NCBI GenBank assembly: GCA_945876925.1
Contig: CAMCQD010000150.1
Coordinates: 1 to 5,412 of the forward strand
DNA: 5,412 nucleotides
Source of the DNA: an uncultured Dermatophilus sp.
GTDB taxonomy: Bacteria > Actinomycetota > Actinomycetes > Actinomycetales > Dermatophilaceae
Reading direction: 5' to 3'
Shown: piece after piece, positions 1-5,390 of the stretch
How the letters are laid out: every line of letters begins with the position of its first letter
How positions within the stretch are numbered: position 1 is the first letter of the stretch
Position numbers and translations under genes: made by a program
The notes under the pieces: generated by a model
Seen by the model: only the letters and a program-made list of their open reading frames with translations
Told to the model about the DNA's origin: nothing
The model's database searches: none

Positions 1-189
1 AAATCGAAACCGACGACTCACAGAGCGTCCGGACCGAATGACGGGGGCGGTCCAAGGGGTGACCGCGACCGCCAAGGCTCAAGCTGAACCCGGCGAGTCC
101 TTACCGGTCTACCCGCCTGGGAGTCGGGACGGAGCCGGTGGGGCCAGATGGTCCCGATATCGGGAGCGTGGATGAAGAGATCGGGAGCG
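1..189. other. Left-edge stretch with no supportable gene
   Basis: This stretch lies downstream of the AraC-family gene and reaches the window edge. One plus-strand frame is open from position 2 to a TGA at 173-175 (about 57 codons, entering from outside the window), but its translation is rich in Gly, Arg, Pro and Ala and matches no family I recognise, so I do not call it a gene. What can be seen is a 6-bp inverted repeat (GGACCG at 31-36, CGGTCC at 48-53) and, near the AraC stop, the palindrome and direct repeat listed separately. No tRNA, insertion sequence end or clear promoter was seen. Confidence 0.5.
152..165. repeat. 14-bp perfect palindrome TCCCGATATCGGGA
   Basis: The bases TCCCGAT and ATCGGGA abut to give a perfect 14-bp palindrome, 24 bp beyond the stop codon of the AraC-family gene. 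With no loop it is a poor hairpin by itself. The left arm could alternatively pair with a second ATCGGGA copy at 180-186, giving a 7-bp stem with a 21-nt loop. It may be a transcription end structure for the minus-strand gene or a protein binding site. No T-run follows on either strand, so a classical intrinsic terminator is not supported. Confidence 0.45.
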
Positions 190-190
190 T
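159..190. repeat. Direct repeat ATCGGGAGCGT, two copies 21 bp apart
   Basis: ATCGGGAGCGT occurs at 159-169 and again at 180-190, an exact 11-bp repeat with a start-to-start distance of 21 bp, about two helical turns. The second copy runs into the stop codon of the AraC-family gene (complement of 190-192). The first copy shares its ATCGGGA with the right arm of the palindrome at 152-165. It could be a paired protein site or a small duplication; the sequence does not decide between them. Confidence 0.4.
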
Positions 191-1131
191 CACGCGGCTA
201 CTGCGCTCAACCGTCGATACTCGACGGGAGTTATCCCCACGTACTGCCGAAACAGTTGCGAGGCGTGACCTCGACTGTGCCACCCTACTTGCCGCATTGC
301 TGCTTCGATGGGCAAATCGTTGTCGCGCAGCAGTTTTGCGAGCTCCTCGGCGCGAATGATCGTCAGATAGGCCAATGGCGTCTTTCCGAACGCATCCGTG
401 AACACACGTGTCATCTGGGAGACGGACAGGTGAATCTCGCCAGCAAGATCATCGAGAGTCCAGCGACGAGCAGGGTCGCTCCGAAGCAGATCGGCTATCT
501 TGCGTGCCTCTGTACGTAACGGATTGAACCGCCGATGCCGTGGCAATGTGGGCCGGATTCGTTCCCGCTGTGATCGTGTCAAACGTACCGGCGAGACTCT
601 GACGAAGGGAGCGATCATATCGGCAAGGGAGAACCACAGCGCTTGGACTCGGTTGAACTTGCGGTACTGATGGCCGTCTACCGTGAGTCTGACGAGTTCA
701 TCGAGCCACGGCATGACCATTCCAACGCGTTGCTCCCCGAGCCGAAGAACCTGGGCTGGCTCGACGTACATTGCGCTAGCAAGCTCGCGTGCGTCCAGCC
801 GATCGCATAGGAGGCCGACATGCTGCCAGAACACCTGGTCCACCAAGTAGTCGGTGTCCATATAGATCGTGGTCACAGTGATATGGCCCTCGGGCTCGCA
901 CCCGCACAGCGTGTTGGTGCAGAGCAGGATCACATCACCCACCGTGACCGGTCTCCGACCAAACTCACTGAACAGGATGGCGGAACCATCGCGGACAACG
1001 ATCACCTTCACGCAGTCAAACGCCACAGGCCCAACGGGACGGTGGAACGTGCGGGTGGACGCAGAGATCGGCCCGGAGCGACCGAGTTCTCCTTCTGAGC
1101 GTCCACCCGCCACTTCCTGTTCCGCCGCCAT
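190..1131 (-). CDS. AraC-family transcriptional regulator
   Basis: A 313-residue DNA-binding regulator. The C-terminal third is a typical AraC/XylS domain: first helix-turn-helix at about residues 224-245 (WTLDDLAGEIHLSVSQMTRV), second at about 274-295, and the family signature around 294-307 (FRQYVGITPVEYRR). The N-terminal part (about 38-95) resembles the small beta-barrel (cupin-like) sensor region of this family and contains a cysteine cluster, C71, C76 and C78. Effector and targets cannot be told. The gene starts 35 bp after the last permease gene on the same strand, so read-through from the exporter operon is possible. The start is uncertain: ATG at 1131 has no Shine-Dalgarno sequence, while a fine one (AGAAGGAG, complement of 1089-1096) lies inside the ORF without a start codon at the right distance. 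Sampled lines are 57-60% GC, lower than the exporter genes, hinting at a separate origin. Confidence 0.9.
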   Translation of the reverse strand: MAAEQEVAGGRSEGELGRSGPISASTRTFHRPVGPVAFDCVKVIVVRDGSAILFSEFGRRPVTVGDVILLCTNTLCGCEPEGHITVTTIYMDTDYLVDQVFWQHVGLLCDRLDARELASAMYVEPAQVLRLGEQRVGMVMPWLDELVRLTVDGHQYRKFNRVQALWFSLADMIAPFVRVSPVRLTRSQRERIRPTLPRHRRFNPLRTEARKIADLLRSDPARRWTLDDLAGEIHLSVSQMTRVFTDAFGKTPLAYLTIIRAEELAKLLRDNDLPIEAAMRQVGWHSRGHASQLFRQYVGITPVEYRRLSAVAA

Positions 1132-1139
1132 GGTCGAGC

Positions 1140-1151
1140 CACTGCTCAGTG
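1140..1151. repeat. Small palindrome CACTGCTCAGTG before the araC-type gene
   Basis: CACTG and CAGTG flank a 2-nt centre in the 35-bp gap between the last permease gene and the AraC-family gene, ending 9 bp ahead of the latter's ATG. The arms are only 5 bp, so it may be chance. It could be an operator for autoregulation, or a weak hairpin separating the two genes. No T-run is attached. Confidence 0.25.
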
Positions 1152-1166
1152 CAGACTCGCGCTATC

Positions 1167-2315
1167 TCATAACTGGCGGCGAGCTGCCATCGCACCGACG
1201 GCCACCCCTGCGACGGCGAGCAGTCCGAGAAGGATGAGTGGTTGCGTGGGGTCGGGTGGGGTGGCCATGAACGTGTGGTTGTTGATGATCTCGAAGGCCC
1301 AGGAGGGTGGCCAGTATTGGTCGAATGCGCGGACGCCGGCGGGCAGGGTTGGGACGCTGGAGAAGCCGCCTGCGGCGAAGAAGCTGCCGGCCAGGGTAAC
1401 GAGGATGAGCGGCTGGACGGCCCGGTAGTCCTTGAGCCACGCGCCGATGGCGATGCCAAGGCCGGCGAAGCCGATGGCGACCAGTCCGGCGTAGAGCAGC
1501 AGCATGGGGATGCGTTCGGGTGGTATCCGTAGCCCGAAGATGGTGGTGGCGAACAGCAGGGTGATCGCGGTGGAAACCATGCCCGCGAGGAGTCCGGCGA
1601 CGATCTTGCCGGCGATGACGCCGGTGCGGGCTCGGGGCGCGAGCTGGAGTTCTTTGGTGGTGCGGTGTTCCCATTCGCGGGCGATGATGAGGGCGCTGTT
1701 GAGGGCGGCGCCGACCATGACGGCGAGCACGACGGCGGAGCCTCCGATGAAGGATCGTCGCCAGATGTCGTCGGGCCGTGTCGTGATCTGGTCGATGGTG
1801 ATTGGGGATTGTCCGAGTTCGGCACCCCAGTCTTGAATCACGCGGTCCAGGCGAAGGCGGGCGTTCTTCATCATGTCGGTGTTGATGTTGTAAACGCTGG
1901 TTTCCAGGGTGGGTGTCTGTCCGTTCGCGATCGCCTCATCGAAGCCTTCGGGGATGGTGATCACCAGGTGGACCCGTCCGTCTTCGACGAGACGCTGGGC
2001 TTCGTTCTGGTCTCGGGTGACGATGTTGAAGTACGGGGTGATGTTGCTGTCAGAATCCTCGACTGCCTGGGTGAGAGAGGCGGAGTAGGAGCCGCCGGAC
2101 TTGTCGACCAGGCCGATGTTCCACTGGTCGCCGCCGAAGCCGAACAGCACGGTAGCGATGAACATCAGCACGATGGGCAGCAGCAGAGGGGCGAAGAGCG
2201 CTTGGCGATCACGTGCCCACTGCTTCATGTCCTTGGACAGGGTGCCAGTGAACTGGTCCAGGTCTACTGATCGCATGTGCTGCGACCTGGTGTTGATGGG
2301 AGTCATGGCGTTCAT
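1167..2315 (-). CDS. ABC-2 type exporter membrane protein (second permease)
   Basis: A 382-residue inner-membrane subunit of an ABC exporter, of the ABC2_membrane_3 (YbhS/YbhR-like) kind. Hydrophobic segments are at about 41-62, 191-212, 235-260, 270-293, 300-320 and 358-378; the first two are separated by a large polar domain (about 63-188) expected outside the membrane. After the second segment comes the family's conserved loop EWEHRTTKELQLAP (214-227), which contacts the ATPase. The ORF is open further upstream to 2501, but I chose the ATG at 2315: it overlaps the TAA of the preceding permease gene by one base and has a perfect AGGAGG (complement of 2322-2327) six bases before it, and the upstream extension is an Arg/Pro-rich shadow of that gene. 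An ATG three codons later is the alternative. It probably pairs with the neighbouring permease. The substrate is unknown. Confidence 0.92.
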   Translation of the reverse strand: MNAMTPINTRSQHMRSVDLDQFTGTLSKDMKQWARDRQALFAPLLLPIVLMFIATVLFGFGGDQWNIGLVDKSGGSYSASLTQAVEDSDSNITPYFNIVTRDQNEAQRLVEDGRVHLVITIPEGFDEAIANGQTPTLETSVYNINTDMMKNARLRLDRVIQDWGAELGQSPITIDQITTRPDDIWRRSFIGGSAVVLAVMVGAALNSALIIAREWEHRTTKELQLAPRARTGVIAGKIVAGLLAGMVSTAITLLFATTIFGLRIPPERIPMLLLYAGLVAIGFAGLGIAIGAWLKDYRAVQPLILVTLAGSFFAAGGFSSVPTLPAGVRAFDQYWPPSWAFEIINNHTFMATPPDPTQPLILLGLLAVAGVAVGAMAARRQL

Positions 2316-2327
2316 TACTGGCCTCCT
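2313..2327 (-). promoter_or_regulatory. Ribosome binding site and TAATG stop/start overlap
   Basis: On the minus strand the sequence reads AGGAGG, six bases, then ATG. The stop TAA of the first permease (2317-2315) and the start ATG of the second (2315-2313) share one base. This fixes the start of the second permease and indicates translational coupling, which would keep the two membrane subunits in equal amounts. Confidence 0.9.
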
Positions 2328-3448
2328 GAGAGATTGCTGTAGGCGCGGCGTAGAGCGACGACGGCCAGGGAGAGGAGGGCGGCCGCAGCTGATGCGACGA
2401 TGGCGAGGTCGCGGATCAAGGTGCTGGTCTCCCCGGTCAGGAACAGGCTTCGGGCGGCACCGAAGGCGTAGGTCGGTGGAAGCGCGAGGGAGAACTGCCA
2501 CAGCGCGGTGATGGGCTGACCCCAGGCCAGGCCGCGCATGGAGTCCTCGTTGCCGGAGACCAGGAACAGCAGGATCGCCACCGTGATCAGGCCGGACGTG
2601 ACCGCGAGGGTCTTCTTGGACAGCACCCCGGCCAGCACGCCGATGCCAGCACCCAGCAGCATCGTGAGAAGGACAATCCCGGCCATCAGCAGCGGGTTTC
2701 CGCGTGGCTGGAAGCCGAACCCAAAGATCAGCACCAGTAACACCAGAGCGATGCTGAGCACGCTTTGGCCCAGGCCGGACAGGACTTTGCCGGTGACTAG
2801 CGCGCCCCGCCCGACGGGAGCCAAAAGGAGGTTCTTCACGGTGCGGTCATTCCATTCACTGGCGACGTTCAGCCCGGTGTTGACCATGGAGGCGTACAGC
2901 ACGCCGAACAGCAGCAGGCTGGTGGAGATGTAGCCGAGCATGGTCGGGTCAACCGGCAGCCAGGAGGTCTCCTTGATTTCGACGACGGGTCCGGCGAGTT
3001 GGTCGTTGACCAGGCGGGTGGCGTAGTCGAGCCGTAACCGTAGGTTCTTGGAGTAGTCAGAGTTGATGTTGTTCAGGTGCAACTCCACCTGCGCGTTGCC
3101 CGCGGCTACGTCGTCGGCGAAACCGTCGGGGATGACGACCATGGCCAACGCGGTCTGATCGTCGAATGCCTCACGAGTGGTCGCCGCGTCGGTGGTGATG
3201 ATCTCGTAATACGGAGCCTCGACGCTGCGGATGCCACGCATGGCGTCGATGAACTCTGCGGAGGCTGGGGTGTGGTCCTCATCGGCGACCATGATCGGAT
3301 TGGTCGCGCTCACCGGGACGATAAGGGAGTAGAAGAAGATGAACACCAGCGGGATGATCACGCTGATAACCATGAAGAAGGGCTGACGGAAGAACCGCGT
3401 CCAGTCCTTGACGACGATCGCGCCGATGGCGGCCCAGGTCTCACGCAT
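2315..3448 (-). CDS. ABC-2 type exporter membrane protein (first permease)
   Basis: A 377-residue integral membrane subunit of the ABC exporter. Hydrophobic segments are at about 24-45, 172-194, 222-245, 252-275, 281-299 and 345-366, with a long polar domain (46-171) between the first two, again the ABC2_membrane_3 arrangement. The ABC-2 coupling loop SEWNDRTVKNLLLAP is at 197-211. Its outside domain shares visible motifs with the second permease: IPDGF (106-110) against IPEGF there, and NINSDYSKNLRLRLD (127-141) against NINTDMMKNARLRLD. The two therefore look like old duplicates that form a heterodimer. The start ATG is one base after the TGA of the ATPase gene (TGA-C-ATG), so translation is probably coupled. 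The end overlaps the next permease start. The transported compound cannot be read from the sequence. Confidence 0.93.
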   Translation of the reverse strand: MRETWAAIGAIVVKDWTRFFRQPFFMVISVIIPLVFIFFYSLIVPVSATNPIMVADEDHTPASAEFIDAMRGIRSVEAPYYEIITTDAATTREAFDDQTALAMVVIPDGFADDVAAGNAQVELHLNNINSDYSKNLRLRLDYATRLVNDQLAGPVVEIKETSWLPVDPTMLGYISTSLLLFGVLYASMVNTGLNVASEWNDRTVKNLLLAPVGRGALVTGKVLSGLGQSVLSIALVLLVLIFGFGFQPRGNPLLMAGIVLLTMLLGAGIGVLAGVLSKKTLAVTSGLITVAILLFLVSGNEDSMRGLAWGQPITALWQFSLALPPTYAFGAARSLFLTGETSTLIRDLAIVASAAAALLSLAVVALRRAYSNLSGGQ

Positions 3449-3449
3449 G

Positions 3450-4409
3450 TCAGGCCACCTGATCCCGCAAGGTGGTGCCAGTCAACGCAAGGAACACGTC
3501 GTTCAGGTCAGGCTGGCGCACCGAGGTGATCTGCGCCGTGATGCCGTGGGAGGCGGCGAAGTCCAGCACGGTGCGCACCGGGTCGTGCGAGCCGGTGGCC
3601 TCCACGCTGACCTGATCGCCGCTGATCCGCACCCCGGCAATGCCGTCGGTCTGTTCCAGTTCGTCCCAGCGGGCGGGCGCATCGGAGTGAAGTTCGACGT
3701 AGTGGCGTCCGAGTGTGGCGCGCAACTCGTCGGGGGCGCCGGTGGCCACGAGCTTGCCGTGGTCGATGATCGCCAGGTCGTCGGCCAGGGCTTGGGCTTC
3801 CTCCATGTAGTTGGTGGTCAACAGCACCGTCCCGCCGTCGTCGGCCTGGGCCCTGATACGCTCCCACAGCGCGTTTCGCGACTGGACGTCCACCCCGAGG
3901 GTCGGCTCGTCCAGGATGATGATGTCGGGGCGAGTCAGCAGCGCCCGGGCCAACGCCAAGCGTCGCTGCATGCCCCCGGAGAAAGTGCCCACCCGATCCT
4001 TGCGCCGACCCGACAGCCCCACCAGATCGAGAACCTCGTCGATCCGATGCTGCCGCTCGCTCCGAGGAGCCCGGTACAGCCGGGCGTGGAACTGAAGGTT
4101 CTCCAGAGCGGACAGGTCGTTGTAGAGCGCGGTCTCCTGCGGCACTACGCCGATCTTGGACCGCACCGTCGACGGGTCCTTGCGTACGTCTACCCCCATC
4201 ACGCGGCAGGTGCCCTCCGTGGGTGGCAGCAGCGCGCTGATCACATTGACCGTCGTGGTCTTGCCCGACCCGTTTGGTCCCAACAGGCCGTAGACCTGGC
4301 CCATCGGGATCGTCAGATCGAAGTCATCGACGGCCACGAGGTCGTCGTTGCCCTTGCGGCGGAAGCGGCAGGTCAGGTGGTCAAGGTGCATGGCTGGCTG
4401 AGACATCAT
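3450..4409 (-). CDS. ABC exporter ATP-binding protein, DrrA-type
   Basis: A 319-residue cytoplasmic ATPase that powers the two downstream permeases. Seen in order: Walker A GPNGSGKTT (44-52), Q-loop glutamine Q91, signature FSGGMQ (143-148), Walker B IIILDEPT (163-170) with catalytic E168, D-loop LGVD (171-174). The H-loop position, normally histidine, is asparagine (TTNYMEEA, N200). Residues about 235-319 form the extra C-terminal domain of DrrA-like proteins, ending in the usual DVFLALTG motif (304-311). Two ATGs stand in tandem at 4409 and 4406; AAGGA directly precedes the first, so the second, or use of GAGAG for the first, gives a more normal spacing. The start is thus uncertain by one residue. 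It is the first gene of the operon, behind a promoter and palindrome. Drug or metabolite export is the common role of such sets. Confidence 0.95.
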   Translation of the reverse strand: MMSQPAMHLDHLTCRFRRKGNDDLVAVDDFDLTIPMGQVYGLLGPNGSGKTTTVNVISALLPPTEGTCRVMGVDVRKDPSTVRSKIGVVPQETALYNDLSALENLQFHARLYRAPRSERQHRIDEVLDLVGLSGRRKDRVGTFSGGMQRRLALARALLTRPDIIILDEPTLGVDVQSRNALWERIRAQADDGGTVLLTTNYMEEAQALADDLAIIDHGKLVATGAPDELRATLGRHYVELHSDAPARWDELEQTDGIAGVRISGDQVSVEATGSHDPVRTVLDFAASHGITAQITSVRQPDLNDVFLALTGTTLRDQVA

Positions 4410-4420
4410 TCCTTCTCTCG

Positions 4421-4440
4421 TTGACTGAGTACTTAATCAA
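4421..4440. promoter_or_regulatory. 20-bp operator-like palindrome, likely TetR binding site
   Basis: The sequence TTGACTGAGTACTTAATCAA is an imperfect inverted repeat: its reverse complement, TTGATTAAGTACTCAGTCAA, matches at 16 of 20 positions, and the centre AGTACT is self-complementary. It lies between the divergent ATPase and tetR genes, 11 bp from the ATPase ATG, and overlaps the predicted transcription start of the exporter operon. Position, size and neighbour fit a TetR-dimer operator that shuts off the exporter. Binding by this particular TetR is inference. Confidence 0.7.
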
Positions 4441-4468
4441 TGATGCGCGCGTGTTGTGGCCATGTCAA
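4433..4468 (-). promoter_or_regulatory. Promoter of the ABC exporter operon
   Basis: On the minus strand a consensus -35 TTGACA (complement of 4463-4468) is followed after exactly 17 bases by CATCAT (complement of 4440-4445), which matches TATAAT at four of six positions. The predicted start is near 4433, about 24 bases before the ATPase ATG. The palindrome at 4421-4440 covers the start site and touches the -10, so a bound repressor would block it. Confidence 0.6.
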
Positions 4469-4482
4469 CGCAGCAGCTCCGG

Positions 4483-4512
4483 TAACGTTGGCCCTGAAAG
4501 GACAAGGGGAGG
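4483..4512 (+). promoter_or_regulatory. tetR -10-like element and ribosome binding site
   Basis: TAACGT at 4483-4488 fits the loose TAnnnT pattern of a -10 box, without a good -35 at 17-18 bases upstream, so the promoter call is weak. The ribosome binding site AAGGGGAGG (4504-4512) ahead of ATG 4516 is clear. The palindrome at 4421-4440 lies well upstream of this element, so control of tetR itself by it is less certain than control of the exporter. Confidence 0.35.
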
Positions 4513-4515
4513 CGC

Positions 4516-5124
4516 ATGGCACAGTCGAAGCGACAGCAGCAGGCGGATGCCCGTCGAGAGCAGCTGCTCGATGTCGCCCTCGACCTCTTCGCCACCCAAG
4601 GCTTCGACGCCACCTCCACCCAGCAGATCGCCACGGCTGCCGGTGTGACCCAGGGATTGGTCTTCCACTATTTCGGGTCGAAGGAGGGGCTGCTGAGCGC
4701 GGTGCTGTCCACGCGGCATTCCTTCGCCTCCGGGATGGCCGACTTGCTGACCGAGGCCGAGACATCGCCGATGCCGCTTGAAGAGGTGCTGCGGACTCTC
4801 TGCGCAGGCTGGCTCGACACCCTCCGTCGCGAGCGCAGTGTCACCCTGCTCCTCGCCGGCCTCGCCCTCACCAATCCCGCCTTCGGAACCCAACTCAACG
4901 AGGCGATCGCCGCCACTCAGAAGATGCTGGCCGCCGTCCTGGAACGCCGTCGCGATGCCGGCGAGGTCAGCGAGGGTGCAGACCTCGGGATCGCCGCGCA
5001 CGACATCCTCACCCCGGTGATCATGTTCTTCCTTCTGCACCACGCATCCCCTCACTGGCAGGCCGAGGCGATGGGCTTCGTTGATAGCCATTGCATCCTC
5101 TGGCGGCGGGCGCTCGCCCGTTGA
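4516..5124 (+). CDS. TetR-family transcriptional regulator
   Basis: A 202-residue DNA-binding protein of normal length for the family. The N-terminal TetR domain is plain: ARREQLLDVALDLFATQGFD (12-31), then the helix-turn-helix at about 34-53 (STQQIATAAGVTQGLVFHYF) and the usual FGSKEGLL continuation (53-60). The remainder is an all-helical ligand-binding and dimerisation part that differs widely between members, so the inducer cannot be named. The start ATG has AAGGGGAGG just upstream. The gene is transcribed away from the ABC exporter operon, and the palindrome in the shared control region is its likely target. The most economical reading is a local repressor relieved by a substrate of the pump. 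A comparable arrangement is known for E. coli CecR and the ybhGFSR exporter, though orthology is not claimed. Confidence 0.95.
   Translation: MAQSKRQQQADARREQLLDVALDLFATQGFDATSTQQIATAAGVTQGLVFHYFGSKEGLLSAVLSTRHSFASGMADLLTEAETSPMPLEEVLRTLCAGWLDTLRRERSVTLLLAGLALTNPAFGTQLNEAIAATQKMLAAVLERRRDAGEVSEGADLGIAAHDILTPVIMFFLLHHASPHWQAEAMGFVDSHCILWRRALAR
5107..5120 (+). other. GC-rich hairpin at the end of tetR
   Basis: CGGGC (5107-5111) and GCCCG (5116-5120) form a 5-bp stem with a 4-nt loop in the last codons of tetR, immediately before the TGA at 5122-5124. It has no U-run. It could stabilise the message end or simply reflect Arg/Ala codons in a GC-rich gene. Confidence 0.25.
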
Positions 5125-5159
5125 TCGCAGCTGTTCGACCACTGCAGGAGTGGCGGTAG

Positions 5160-5184
5160 CCGACCCGTCCACGCCAAGGGTCGG
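5160..5184 (+). terminator. Possible terminator hairpin after tetR
   Basis: CCGACCC (5160-5166) and GGGTCGG (5178-5184) are perfect complements with an 11-nt loop, 35 bp after the tetR stop codon. A smaller inverted repeat, CCACT/AGTGG, lies before it at 5139-5153. No run of T follows, so if it ends transcription it does so as a U-less hairpin, a form often proposed in actinobacteria. Confidence 0.35.
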
Positions 5185-5289
5185 GTAGATGCCCGTCCCG
5201 CATCGCGGGGTGCCAGTCCGGCGCGCCGCCCAGTCGCTGTCGAGTCCCTTGTGTCGACCCGCCGAGGCGCACGGGCCGGTCGCCCGACT

Positions 5290-5321
5290 CAATACGTTAT
5301 GCCTACCCATGTAACGTATTG
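5290..5321. promoter_or_regulatory. Perfect 10-bp inverted repeat, likely operator
   Basis: CAATACGTTA (5290-5299) and TAACGTATTG (5312-5321) are exact reverse complements separated by 12 nt. The centres of the arms are 22 bp apart, about two helical turns, so a dimeric or tetrameric regulator would meet both on the same face. The arms are AT-rich against a GC-rich background. It sits just upstream of a -10-like box and a ribosome binding site, which suggests an operator for a gene running off the right edge. Which regulator binds is unknown; it does not resemble the palindrome at 4421-4440. Confidence 0.6.
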
Positions 5322-5324
5322 GTG

Positions 5325-5330
5325 TATGCT
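5325..5330 (+). promoter_or_regulatory. Candidate -10 box for the right-end gene
   Basis: TATGCT matches TATAAT at four of six positions and fits TAnnnT. No good -35 is present 17-18 bases upstream, where the sequence falls in the spacer of the inverted repeat. The predicted start would be near 5337, giving a leader of about 19 nt before ATG 5356. A weak -35 beside an inverted repeat fits a regulated promoter. Confidence 0.4.
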
Positions 5331-5344
5331 GGGGCTCGTCTACT

Positions 5345-5350
5345 GAGGAG
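5345..5350 (+). promoter_or_regulatory. Strong ribosome binding site GAGGAG
   Basis: GAGGAG is followed after five bases (TGCCC) by ATG at 5356. The spacing and match are good, so translation very probably starts here even though the frame closes after seven codons. Confidence 0.6.
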
Positions 5351-5355
5351 TGCCC

Positions 5356-5379
5356 ATGTGGGCTGACCCCGTTTCGTAG
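5356..5379 (+). CDS. Seven-codon leader ORF (MWADPVS)
   Basis: Starting at the ATG served by the GAGGAG site, the frame reads Met-Trp-Ala-Asp-Pro-Val-Ser and stops at TAG (5377-5379). It lies 3' of the inverted repeat and -10 box and 11 bases before another ATG in a different frame. It may be a leader peptide that controls translation of the following gene, as is known for several resistance genes in Gram-positive bacteria, or it may mark a frameshift near the start of a longer gene. The sequence ends too soon to decide. Confidence 0.35.
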   Translation: MWADPVS

Positions 5380-5390
5380 GTCCGGTCGTT

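Noticed and set aside
2..175. Plus-strand open frame entering from the left edge, possible gene end
   Set aside because: About 57 codons with low-complexity composition and no recognisable motif; it cannot be separated from chance in GC-rich DNA.
1016..1825. Minus-strand open frame of 269 codons overlapping the second permease and AraC genes
   Set aside because: It is a Ser/Pro-rich frame-shifted reading of the permease gene and crosses two well-supported genes.
2316..2501. N-terminal extension of the second permease to the ATG at 2501
   Set aside because: The extra 62 residues are Arg/Pro-rich and lie entirely within the end of the preceding permease gene; the ATG at 2315 has a perfect ribosome binding site.
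3408..4424. Plus-strand open frame of 338 codons opposite the ATPase gene
   Set aside because: It mirrors the ATPase, whose Walker A, signature and Walker B motifs are clear; the translation is a His/Val/Gly/Arg-rich shadow.
4465..5310. Long minus-strand open frame of 281 codons opposite tetR
   Set aside because: It is antisense to an unmistakable TetR gene and its translation is Gly/Glu/Ala-rich without a recognisable domain; open antisense frames are common in GC-rich genes.
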